DNA of 64,000 nucleotides from Chloromonas sp. AAM2 (lineage: Eukaryota > Chlorophyta > Chlorophyceae > Chlamydomonadales > Chlamydomonadaceae). Of the stretch, positions 17,401 to 29,627 are shown one piece after another. The notes beneath the pieces are model-generated. The model was given only the letters and a program-made list of their open reading frames with translations. It was not told where the DNA came from and did not search any database. The number at the start of each line of letters is the position of its first letter. Position 1 is the stretch's first letter. The translations under genes were made by a program, and so were the position numbers. The DNA lies in contig QAXH01005619.1 of NCBI GenBank assembly GCA_004335635.1, forward strand, positions 1 through 64,000, written 5' to 3'.

Positions 17401-19525
17401 TAAGTCAACTCTTAAACTCAGTTTCCTGTGACATCTGCCCTGACGCACACAGACACACATATGCGATGTGCATCTGTGTAAGTGGAATGATGCCTCACCG
17501 TAATCTCGGCGGGCACGAACAGCAGCACGCTGTTGGGATTTGCCTTGAGCAAGTCCTGGCAGAGCGTCACGCCCACCACGCCCGTGCCGCAGCCCATGCC
17601 GCCCAGGTGGTAGGACTGCGGGAAAACACAGCTTATAATGGATTACGTGATATAAAAAAAAACGGATATAAGAATGAACTGATAAATATGTTATTCTACT
17701 TTCCACATATTCGAACCTTCACACAACCGCTCCCTTGCAGCACGAGGAGAAAGCAACTACCTGCCTGGTAACCACAACGGCTTTGACCACAGCGCATGTG
17801 CAAGCACACTTAAAACTGCTGTGTTGTTGCAGGCCAGGTCAGGTTTACTGCTGTCCCTTCGTGTGTGAGTTGCCACCTAACCTGGCATGAGCTATCCTGG
17901 CACGAGCGTGTTGCGCTGTGAGCTATCCTGGAATGCGCATGTCTGCAGTGGTTTGCTTGTATCGCGTACCTCATCGTATGTCATCTTTAGTTATGTCACT
18001 TGTCAGTTGAATAGGTCGTTATAGGTCAGTCAGACTGTCAGGAGGAGTGTGTCATGTCAGTTATGTCACTTGTCAGTCAGGTCACTAGTTATACACACGT
18101 GTATATTAAACCCACAGCGCAAGCACGGCACATGCATGCAGGCGTGTGTGGGTTGTGCAATGTACGCATGCAAACACATGGTTTCATGCGTCGCTCACCT
18201 GGACATCTGCCCTCATCTTGAACTTGTTGACAAGCATTGAGCTGAGGGAGGGCGTGGGGCAGAAGATGGAGCAGCAGGTCACCAGGATGTCGATGTCCTG
18301 GGGCTTAAGGCCTGGTCAGGGGCAGCGCAGGACAAACAAAACAAAACGTAATGCTCCTGATGAGTTGACGTGCTTGACATGTTTGCGTCCTAAGACAACG
18401 TCATTTTGTACTTGAGCGCTGTTAAAGAGTTTTTCTTTTGCGGCCAACACTAGGAGAAGGCAACACAAAGACACAGGCTTGTTTGTGTTGCACAAGACAA
18501 CAGGTTCAAGACCACGTGACAGGGGTGGTTTTGGGCGGGAGGAGGGTTGGATTGCAATAGACTGACCAAGTCGACAAGGTCCGGATGCATGACAGGCATT
18601 GGCCAAGAAAGCTATGCACGGATCTGGCAATCCTGTGCTGGGCCAGTGACAAGACAGCACTGGAATAGGGTATCTTGATACTGGGCTAGGGTATCTTGAT
18701 ATTGATAAGGAACTTGCCTGTGCGTTCCAGCAAATCCGTGACTACTGTGCCCATGACCATCTCGGCCTCAGCCATAGCCGTAGTCAGGTTGGAGTTGGGC
18801 AACTGCAGCGGCAGGCACGCACAGGTGTCTTGGTTGAAAACTTTGCCTTACCTGGATAATGTGGACGCACAAGGACGCCATCTACTACTGCCTGGATTGC
18901 CCGAGGACCCTTCCATTCCCTGGACAGTATCAATCAGCCTGCTGTCTAGATGCAACGTGGGCAAGTTGGTCTTTCGCATTCTCTCTTTATGGCTGCGAAT
19001 CACCCTGCTTTCTTGAATTGTAATGTGGAATCAAGTTGGTGGTTTACGTGATGCCGGGATTGGCAGTAAGTGATTCCGGGATTTGCGTAAGCGTTGTGGG
19101 CCTTACGTTCGTGTGCTTTGGATGAATAGCGGGTGGCAGAAAGGTCGACTCTGCGCCGATGCCGCTTTTGACGAATACCTTCCACAGAAAGTCTCTTGTG
19201 GATTCGCTGTACATCTGCGAGCGGAACGTGCGAACAAGGGTTTTGATTGGCTTGGCATCAGCTTCAAGCGTACCCTGCGCGAACGTGGTAGCCAGCATTA
19301 CAATAGTGTGCGCAGCCTGTGCATAACTTTGCGGTCGCAGGCTGCGCAGGCGTTGCCGTCGGGCCGCAGGCTGCGCAAATCCCGCATGAAAACCCTAGAC
19401 CGGCCGCCTTACCGGCCAGTGCTTGGCGCTGGCTTCCAGGTCCCTGGCTATCACCCGCAGCTCCTCGGGAGGCTTATAGCACGCATGTTCCAGAAGGTAG
19501 ACCGGCATCTTGAGACGCAAACGAT
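14409..19525 (-). CDS. KCS: 3-ketoacyl-CoA synthase (very-long-chain fatty acid elongase)
   Basis: Twelve exons, all in phase: 19525-19413, 19214-19107, 18802-18718, 18311-18199, 17615-17499, 17222-17164, 16862-16723, 16329-16188, 15870-15800, 15522-15423, 15018-14831 and 14566-14409 (463 aa visible). Family marks in order: MPVYLLEHACYKPP; DIDILVTCCSIFCPTPSLSS; LGGMGCGTGVVGV with the catalytic Cys; the ADDAAYNCM region; CDHFCLHAGG with the catalytic His; REYGNTSCSTTWYSLAY with the catalytic Asn. It condenses malonyl-CoA with long-chain acyl-CoA in the ER elongase. Intron 3 (18717-18312) has a GC donor. The N-terminal membrane helices usual for plant KCS were not found; the frame stays open to an ATG at 19760. 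The last exon adds an unusual acidic tail (VGEMKEDDLIEAGH). Without its splice, the frame would stop at 14793. Divergent from the ABCG gene. Confidence 0.91.
15150..15240 (+). repeat. Dispersed repeat, second copy at 50537-50637
   Basis: The copies share TGTAGGGCATG, CAGTTACTAC, ATGTGACC, GTCATGGG and CTGTCTACCAAGGAGGATGAG-like blocks. Both lie in introns, antisense to the host gene. Confidence 0.7.
16873..16995 (-). mobile_element. SINE-like element S2 with (TCAC)n-type tail, KCS intron 6
   Basis: Read on the minus strand, a body containing GGAGCTTGAGCCATC and GACGATACAGATG ends in an ACTC/GCTC tail (16921-16879). The tail stops about 16 nt before KCS exon 7 at 16862, sense to the gene. Confidence 0.65.
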
Positions 19526-20153
19526 CTACACAATGACCAGAAGCATAAGTATTGATGAGTTGACGCACAGCTGAGTTGACGTCGCCTGCACAAACAGCCG
19601 CGCATGGGCAGAGCCAGCGCTCGCGCCTATCAAACTCACAAGAAAGGAGCCTTGAGCGCCGGCCGCCGCGATCAATCAATCTGGCTGATGACGCCCCTTC
19701 AACGAGAAGCCTGCACCAATTGTATTTCTGACAACTCTTGCCGGCATGTTTGATGTACACGTCTCATTTGAAACATCACTTTTGCATGAACGCTCATCAT
19801 TGGATGACACGTGCTTGATGCCCCATGCAAACACGGCCTCGCGCTGAACGACCCATCAAGTGCAGCCAGAGCTCTCACGAACTGTTACACGCTGTCAGTA
19901 AAGTTCTGCAACTCAATGCTGCTATCGCTGGCATAGCGGGAGTTGCGCATCCAGGTCGTGCAGCGCAAGTGCCGCGCGCGTGGGCATGCGACACAACCTG
20001 CTCTTTGGCGTGACCCCTTCAGGCGTCAAATGGAGCGTAGCTGTGTGACTTACAACCTACAATTGACAGCCGGCGGTAAATCGTCAGGCCTGGACGCTCA
20101 CCCTTCAAGCACTTAGAACGCCCGCGAGCGGAGCTTCCCCACTTTCCTGAGAA
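19526..20153. promoter_or_regulatory. Shared 5' region of the divergent KCS and ABCG genes
   Basis: The unresolved start of KCS lies here. If it is the ATG at 19760, about 390 bp separate the two starts, so a shared promoter is possible. No motif is identified. Confidence 0.35.
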
Positions 20154-23100
20154 ATGGACACAACAATGCCGTGGCTATGGGCGCCAGCTCTGGCGTTCGG
20201 CAATCTGTTTGCCGCATTCTGGCTTCTGCGCATGCTACTTGTCGCGTATCCGGCCAGCCGATGGTGGACCAGACTGACGGGGAAGAAATCATCTGCGGAT
20301 GGCCCGATCCGCTTGTCTGAGCATCACAGCAGCAGCGGCTGTGAAGAGCAACCCAATGGTACACCACAAACCAGAAACGCGCACTCACAAGATTCGGACC
20401 CATCTGCAGAAAGCGACCAATCGCCGGCTGAGGAGCGCCACGACGCTGAGGCTCCTCTCCCTGAGGCAATCCGGCGTGCCTCGCGCACTCTGATTGAACC
20501 GGTGATGTTGCAATGGCGAGACATCGGCTGCACGTACCAGTGAGTCTGTTGTTCTGCTCTATCCTAAGCTAGCATATCTGCAGCAGGCACCCTATATCTG
20601 TAGCAGGCACCCTAGACGTCTATAAACGCATTCTGTTTGCAGCGGGCCGCCATCTTAGCAAAAGGAGCAACCCCATTGGCCCGACTTGCAGCAAGATTGT
20701 GCTTCCTGTGGTATGCATGGCCAGACTGCTGCGTGTGCTGCTCTCTCCATCGCATGATAGCACACGCTGCCTTACACGTTTCTGGAATGCCCTTACTGCC
20801 TTACACGGTTCTGGTATGCCCTTACAACCCGACATGATGTGGTGCACATGCTCGTGGCTCACAGGATTGGGTCTCAATCCCACGTGGTTCTCGCGGGCGT
20901 GACGGGGCGTGCTCGGCCGGGTGGGCTGCATGCACTGCTGGGACCCTCAGGCGCAGGTGCGGTTCTCTGGAGTAGGTGTCCCAGAGGGTAGGTGTCCCCA
21001 GGGGTAGGTATCCCAAGTGGTTAAACTGACTGGAGTAGATACCCCAGGGAGTAGGTATTCCAGCCAAACCTTCGTCACACTACACAAGCACGCGATCCAA
21101 GCCAGCAACCGTGTTCAATCGAGCGGGCCCAGCTTGTCCGGTGCCTTAACAGAGCGCCACCTGGATAGGAAGGCTTATTTTCAAGCAATTGATGTGATAG
21201 TAGGGACCAAGAGCTCTAGTGGTAAGCATTCAGGCATTGTTTGAAGAAATGGCGTGTTTCAATAGGCACACTTTGACAGGAGCAACCCACTGCATATGAA
21301 TGTTTACCGCTTGCTGCATGGCATCTCCCAATTCACGCTGAAACCACCTGAATACGGCAACCAGGTGTGCACTGCTCTTCTCACCACTTGAGCGATACTA
21401 GCAACCAATCCTTTGGCTCCAAGCCCAACACCCGCTGTCTATACGCTAGCCTGGTCCAGCACTCGTACCCAAGCTACAGTGTGCTGCTGCCAGTGCTTCT
21501 TCAAGCAAAGGCTTGATCATCAAATAATCTCATATGTGTGGTTCTTTAAAGGTCAAGTTCGATGCACAGCGATGAACGAAAACACCCCTGAAAACACACT
21601 GGCTGCTGCTGTTCTCGCACCTCCAGGGAAGTCTTCTCTGCTGGACATTCTTGCGCAGCGCAAGCGCGTGGGGAAGCTGACGGGGCAGGTGCTCATGAAC
21701 GGGCGGCAGGTGTCACGCAAGGCGCTGGTCAGCAGGTCAGCCTACGTGCCACAGGTAAGGCCTAATGACATGCTAATACATGTACAGGTACTGTATACAG
21801 GTTATTATTAAGATTACTATACATGTGCTGATTATATTAAAATATTATACATGTGCTGATTTTATTACAATCAAGACTAAGGCCTTCACGACGCAGTGCC
21901 CTTGACAGGATGTTCTGGGCCTTTGTCTTCAGCGATTTCACCACCATTCCAGTCGATCGCCACAACACAGTATTCCCAAGATGGGTTGGGTGTCAATCAC
22001 TACCGATTTCACACCACTACAATCCGTATCCATGTAAATGTGCCGTCACTGGTATGTCGCATCTCAATCACTGGCAACACTCCACACCAGCCATCCCTCC
22101 AGCGAATGCCGGCTGAGTCTACATGAAGCTGAGTCAACCTGTGCTGTCTACTGTGCGACAGACGTAGAACTTGCCATGTTCGTGCTTGCTTCCCCCACGC
22201 CCTTCAGGACGACAACTTCATGCCCATACTGACGGCCCATGAGACGTTGGGTTTCTACGCCAGCCTGCTCCTGCCGCCCACCGTCAGTGACCACGCGCGG
22301 ACGGCGCGGGCGCACGAAGTGCTGGCGGTGCTGGGGCTAGCGCACTGTCACAACACACTGGTGAGAAACGAAAACGCAGTAAACAGATTGGGCTCAGCAA
22401 TGTAGAGGCAGCCCAATCTGCCTGAGGTCGGGTTGGGTTACTACAGCCGGTTTGCGATGACGTGCCACACGCTTTTGGGCAGTGGGTATACTCAGATAAC
22501 TTGCATTGTGAACATTGCCTGGCCGGTGGATGATTGAGATTTGCGCGCTGTTGGCTTCGTGTCTGCGTTAGGTGGGCGGCCAGCTGCCGGGTGGCATGAC
22601 GCTGCGCGGACTCAGCGGCGGCGAGCGCAAGCGCCTCGCGCTGTCGGTTGGGCTCCTGGCCGCGCCCAGCCTGCTCTTCTTGGATGAGCCAACTTCAGGT
22701 GCCAACCCGCGTGCTGAACGTTCACTAAATGTGACCGCAATTTGAGTTTGGGTTTTCAAAGTTGGTCCAAATGTTTTCCCTATTAAACATCCGAAATAGT
22801 GTGACGACCGCTTCCTAACCAGTCGCTGTGGCCTGGCCGTCATGAACGGAGATGCAGTATTTACATATCCCAAGTCAGATGATGCCCAAGGATTGAGCCC
22901 AAGGATCAAGCCGAATCCCTGAAGATGCGATGTGTCCAACTTCAGAACAGCGGGAAGGGGGCAGGGGGCGGCGGGTAACTTTCAGTGGTTACCAATCCGT
23001 CAACAATGTAGTCAAACCACCAACTATTGTGACCAATTCATTCAACTGCCCGCAGGGCTGGATAGCTTTGCTGCGCTGACTGTCATTAGGTGAGCGGATT

Positions 23101-26100
23101 ACCAGGTCAAGTGCACCTGGGTACCTGGGCAAACATGGTTCCAAGCACGCTGCACTGCACTATGGTATGATCACATTGTAGCTAATGCATCAGGTAGTGC
23201 ACTAGGGTGTACGAATCTTTACCAGCTGCCCAGATATTCGGCTGCACGCGCAGTATAGGGACACTGATGCATACTGTTGGTCAGCCTGGAATCGGCCTGT
23301 GATGTCGAACCCGTCGTACATAGTCCTGCCATAGTCACGGTGTTACTTCAGCTGTCAGTGCAGCTACTGACGCAGTTCTACCCTGCCTGTGCAACATACT
23401 CAACTCTTGCCATGGCAGACTTGCTTTCTTGTCGGTGTTTTTTTTACCATTTGTATTTGTTAATGCAAAAAGCAACAAACGATGTACACATATCACTAAT
23501 TTTGGGTGGCATATTCTAGTCCTGCCATGCCATTGTTAGACAGCATATTCCTGACGTGCAGTGCTGCATGTGCCTCACAGATACATTCGTGCCATGGCCA
23601 GTGAGGCCAACCATGTGGTCATTGCCTCCATCCACCAGCCGCGCAGTGCCATCTGGAACATGTTCGATGAGGTACGCAAGCAGGCAGAGTGTGCCTTCTG
23701 CTTGCCACGTGCATGCAATTCAGCATGAGTGCGGCAAGCAAATGCAGGCGCCAGTGAGATCCCAAGCTTTCCATGGATACCAGCAAGCCAGCCACGCTCT
23801 GCTGCCTGCTGCCTGCCTGTGATTGTATGCACTCAGAGCCTTTGTTCGTTGATACACTGACCGCCAGGCCAAACACGTTTGAACATTCACACGCAGTCTT
23901 CCTTGCAGGGAGATGCTCATGCATTGGGGTCTCATCTGTACCATTTCCAAAATCTTGCACATACAATCTCATTCGTATTCAATACATACTAAGTTGTCAT
24001 AACAGCATTACAATACAATACAACACAATACAATGTTGCAAAGTGCTTGCATGTACATGCTTGCAGGTGACGGTGTTGAGCCGTGGGATGATGATGTTCA
24101 GCGGCCCATGTGACCGGATGGTACACTGGTTCACTCAGGACCTGCCCTTGGCCCTGCAAGACCAGGACCACACGCCCAAGCAGCCAGGCACCCAAGTCGT
24201 CCTGACCATTCAAGCAACGCCTAGCAACCACATCAACGATGAACCCTGTGACAGCAGTTCATCATCACAAGGTAACCACCCAGCGGCTCAGCGTGCAGGG
24301 GCTACAGGGGCTGCCTACACCGGCGGGCCTGGGACGTCATGTGATGTGGCCAAGGACTGTCGCATGGCTGCCGTGGTGTACGTGCCCGAGGTGCATGGCG
24401 TGCCCTCTGACTGGGTGCTGGATGTCGTGTCGCTGGGCTTTGGCAGCCCGCAGGCGGGCACACAGGCTGGAGGCAAGGTGAGACATGCACTGCAACGGGA
24501 ACGGCAGCGTTACTATCTGATTGCATCATGTTCTCACTATGATTGCCGTTTATCACTAGAATTGCCGTTTTCCTCATTGTCATCTATGACTAAGTGTCTT
24601 GATCTTTTACCAGTCTAAGCACCGAGGACTACCTGTAATACTCGTGTCTTGTCAAGAGGCTTTGAGGCTTTCCTCTTCATAGACTACCTGGCTCCCATTC
24701 TGCTCGGAGCTAATGGACGACGCTCACATCTCCCTGCTGCTAGGCTGAGTACTGCCTTGCTGAAGTACGATCACAATGTCTGCTTGTATGACAGCTTCGT
24801 CGCTTAGCAAATACGAAATCGAATTTTGAGGACAATTCGTCGTCTAGCACTAAGCACTAAGTGCAGGGGAGTTCCTTTGCTGCGGTGGTTTTTGTTTGCA
24901 GAAGCCTGGTCAGGGGGACGAGGAGGCTGCCGAGTGCGGTTTCTTGAGCACCGTGGAGCAGTTGCATGCTGCTGCTGCCGCTTTCGCTCGCCATCAGCCG
25001 ACATATCACGCCCAGGCCACGGCGCGGCCACCACGGCCTAATGCAGATCCCAGCCCCACAGCGCCGCAAACACAGGCTACGGGAGCTGTTGCCAATTCTC
25101 CGGCTGTGGCACCGCCGCACATCCACTGTCAAGGGTTGGCTTTAAATGACCAAGGTGGGTTGGCGCTGTAGCTGCAGCCTGGGCCTGCAGCGACAACGAT
25201 GCAGCTGGCTGCTTTCAACGCTTTGTGTAGCTGCACACCGGGCTGCAGGCGAATTGATAGAACTTGTTCATCTGGTTCCTCCTTGCTGCAGTTGTGGCTA
25301 GAAGCCAAACGCAAATGGCACCGTTGGCGCTCCGCACCGAGAGCGTAACAGCCGCGCTCAGCCTGCGTCGTCACTCCGCATCCACTTCACACACCACTGT
25401 GGACGACGACTGGCATGAGGCCGCATTGGCACAGCAGCTGGAGGCTTTGTACGGAGCGCCTCAGCCTGGTAGAGAGCTGGACCCTGTGCACGTGGCCGAG
25501 GGCGGCCGGCCTGAAACGTCATCGCCCTGCAACGGCGTGCCTGCAGGCAGCGACTGCGCAGTTAGCGCGCAGGCGACTGGATCGTCGGCAGGCCTCACGC
25601 CGACGCTGTCCAATGCATCGTCGTGCCAACGCGACGGAGGAAAGGAAGGACCATTTCCTAGCAATCTTGAAGCGAAGTCATGCCCTTTCCACGCGCATGC
25701 CGCCCCAAGCGGCAATCCGACGATAGTCGCACTAGTAAGTTGCCCATTTCCCTGCCTTGAGCAAGCAGCAACCCACAGCGACGCGCATCGTCATGTTATC
25801 GAGCTGGCTGACTCATCCGACATGTCCCACATGCAGACGACGGCAGCTCAGACTTTTTAGCTCTGGCCGCAGATCAGTGGGCGGCCTCATCGCAACCCAC
25901 GACTGCTGGGGGTGCGCCTGAAGCTGCTGCGTGCGTGGGTGCATTTACGAGCGCTGCTCTGGCGAGAGACGATGGCCATTACGCGCAACCCTGCTGACGT
26001 AGCAGGTAAGCCTCACACACCTACCGATTAAAGGAATTCCAACACCAATCACAGCCAACATTTCAAGCTGAACACGCAGTGTGGCACGGGCTGCGTGGCT

Positions 26101-29100
26101 GTGATGGCGCAGTGTAGCATCTAGCCTCAACGCCATGAAGCACACACACAGTAGTGGCTTCTAAACATCGCATGAGCTGCTGCAGCTTGTGATGATGAGA
26201 AGGGCAAATCCTATGACTGTTGCATGTGCAAATAATAACAGCAACTGTAATAATAACGATGTGCGAATAGTAACAGCAACATCTGCGCCCTGCAGGACGG
26301 ATGCTGACCTTCTCCTGGATCGCCGTGTTCGCGGTATGTTTGCACAGTTGCTGAATAGAATTGCTATTTGGAATCTTGCAGGCTACTGGGGGCATTTGTA
26401 CTGAAATGCAGGCCTACTACTTTGCCACAGGTCTGTTTCTGTGGCTTTGTGTGTAGCGCACCAGTCAGTAGCTTGCTCGTTGCGTCCTGTTGAAGGTGAT
26501 GGTTGCGCGCGCTGGTGTTGCCTTGCAGGGCCTTGTGTTCTACAACCTGCCCGATGACCTGGCCAGCGCTCAGCTGAGGCTCAACGTGCAGTTTGCCAAC
26601 ACCGCATTTGTCCTGCTCATGTGAGGGAGGCATCTTGCACCCAAATCCCACTTCTGAATTGCCGTGCCCAGCCTTGAATGAAGCACTGCATGCCTGCTGT
26701 GTATCCATTGCCATGCACATATGACTATAGAAGGTGCTTGCTAGCAGCACCTTTGTTGCAAGGGCGCACACACGTACACACACGCGCATGCAAGGGCGCA
26801 CACACGTACACACACGCGCATGCAAGGGCGCACACACGTACACACATGCGCATGCAAGGGCGCACACGTACACACACGCGCATGCAAGGGCGCACACACG
26901 TACACACACGCGCATGCAGGCCGTACACCTCCATGTCACTGTACACTGCGGACCGGCAGTACTGGCTGGCAGACTCCAGCTCACGCCTGTACTCACCCTC
27001 GTCCTACTATATAGCAAAGGTACTCGTATTATATAGCACAGGTACTCGTATTATATAGCACAGGTACTCACTGGGTGGCCCTTTGGATCCTAGCAGCCTC
27101 AAGTAACTCTCGTGGTTTCAGATGACCAGATGCCTTGCAGCACATCAAGCGGCTGATGGTGTGCATTCACCGTGTCGATGGTGACACATTCCATGTATCT
27201 GGCCTTTTACATCAGGGAAGCTGCCAAAGGACACAAATCGGGATGTGTACGGCCCTGACCTACCCTGAGCAAGATAGAAGACGGAAGGCAGCAAGAAATC
27301 TCCCGTGCTTGCCGCTGTGCCTGATATGATCTGATCTCATCTGATGTGCATTCAGGTGGTGGCCACTGTTCCGTTCCATGTGCTGTGCGCAACGGTCTAC
27401 ACGCTGGTGGCGGTGGGCATGACGGGCCTGCGCCGCGGGGTGCAGCCCATAGTGCAGATGACGGTTATCACGGCAACCACATCCCTCATAGCCGTGCAGG
27501 TAACCGTGCTTACGTGGGTAGGCAGGCATGGGTAGCCAGCCCTACTTCTAAGGGTAGCCAGCCCTGAATGGCTGGAAAGGCAACTGTATCTGGATGCACA
27601 ACTTAGGGCTTGGCCGCAGTGCTGATTTGCAAGACAAGAGAGTCACAACGAGGGAGGGTATCAGAACCGTCCAACTGTAATGTGAGAGGATTATGATACT
27701 CTGAGACAGCAGTGGTGGTGGCCACCCTTGGAGATGCGGGAAGGCCGTTTCTGCACGCTAGCCACAGCTGCACATTCAGCCGTTCATGGTAGTTGGGTCT
27801 TGTGGCCTTCTGCTGCCCTGTAGGTGCTGCATGCGGCCTCCACGCTCGCCACGAACCAGGACATGGCTTTCATGATTGCGCTGCTGTGGACTGCGCTCAA
27901 CCTGCTGCTCAGCGGCTTCTTCATCACGTACAAGCAGGTGCGCAGGAACCAGTACCACAGTACCGGCTGCCAGCTCAGGGGATGCAGGCAGGCAGTCCCC
28001 AGCCAGCCTGGGTAATGGCTAATGGCTGGAATCTGCAAAATGACACGAGCATTAGAAAGTAGCAAATGCTTAGTCAATCCTGACTGAGTAAATGACCGAG
28101 TATCCTGCCATCTTATCTTGCTTGCTCAGGGTAGTCCAGGGCGGTGCCCATCCCGTTCCGTGTCCTCTGACGGCATCCCTGGTGTAAATACATATATGTC
28201 TTATATATATGTATATAAAACATGTTCTTATGTATATACTTATACTTATACATATACTTATATAGATATAGAAATGTCTTATCAGATGAAGGGTACAAAC
28301 GCTTGCATAATGATACATGGATTGCCGGTGCTGATGTTGTAAGGTGCAGCCCGGTGGCAATGATTTCCACTTCTCACTAACAAACAGTAACAACCACGGT
28401 GTGTGTGTGTGGCGCAGTTTGCGTTCCCTGGGCTGTCCCAGCTGCGGTGGCTGTCCGCCCAGGCCTACGCATTCGAAGGGCTGGCCAATGTGGAGCTGCA
28501 GGGCATTGTCTACAACTGTTCTGAGGTAGGTGGAGAAGGGTAGGGTTATTGGTGAGTGGCGTAGGTAGGTGGTATTGGTTTAGTTACTGGTGCAGGGTTG
28601 GGGTTAGCATTGGTTTGCTTACTGGTGTAGGCTGGTGTAGGGTACGGTGGGGTCCGAGTAGGGTACACACAGTCATGTGCAGGGCTGCTTAGCATGGGCT
28701 CGTGCCACACTGCAGCCCCCTGACGTGACTCAGACAGGTTGTTTCTATACGGATCAGTCGCACTGCTCAGCAGGGTAGGCTGGCCAATGATCTTGCTTCA
28801 GCCACCTTTGTTGTCTTTGATACCCTGCGTCTGGGGGCCCCTAGTTGACCATAGATACCGGCCCGGTTGAGGTCTATACTTTACTAGCAAGTTGGGCAGG
28901 CCACCGCGAGTTGATCACAGTCAAAAACCTTAGTAAATCCGGTTAAACCATATATAGGCCACTGGTACGCAGGGATATGCCGGATCCCAACAAAAATTCG
29001 CCTCGATGTTGTGTTGTGCATGCTGCAGGGTCTGGGCGCGCGCGAACTGGACGTGCTTCCCGCGCTGCTGCCCAACACGCAGCAGCTGCAGTCGCCGCTG

Positions 29101-29569
29101 GTGCTGGCCATGCTCAACCAGCCCGGCCAAACCTGCGAGGCGCGCGCTGATGCCGTGCTGCAGGTATGAGTATTAAACTATTACTAATAAGTAACTTTAG
29201 TGCAAGTCGAGTATTCAGTAATCAATCAATACTTACTAAATTATATGACTCTTACCCGACTAATCAATTGAGTATTGTATTTTCACCTTGAAAAGCCCCA
29301 CAAGGCCTCCTACACTAGACTGTGGTCAGTGCGTACGTTGAATACCTTATGATGCAGTCAGTGCCGACTGTAACAGTGCCTGGATAGATCCGGACTGTTA
29401 CGGATAGATTCCATATCAAAAGGTCATCCATCAATCAACCTTCGGGTTGGCGCTTTTCACAAGGCAGTTGCATCAGGGCGCAACTGTATCACCCTGTGGA
29501 CTGAAGGCTAAGTAAACAACAACAACAACAACAACAACAACTGTATCACCCTATAGACTGAAGGCCATG

Positions 29570-29627
<58 letters not shown>

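Noticed and set aside
21280..21364. Exon-like segment with good splice sites in the ABCG gene (coding [14 protein letters not shown])
   Set aside because: It lies after the Walker A exon (20865-20956) but its phases fit only directly after exon 1. Including it would break the GPSGAG|GKS junction, which is perfect without it.
26364..27058. Frames rich in Val-Cys-Ala or His-Thr-Arg
   Set aside because: Translation of the 32-bp minisatellite in ABCG intron 13.
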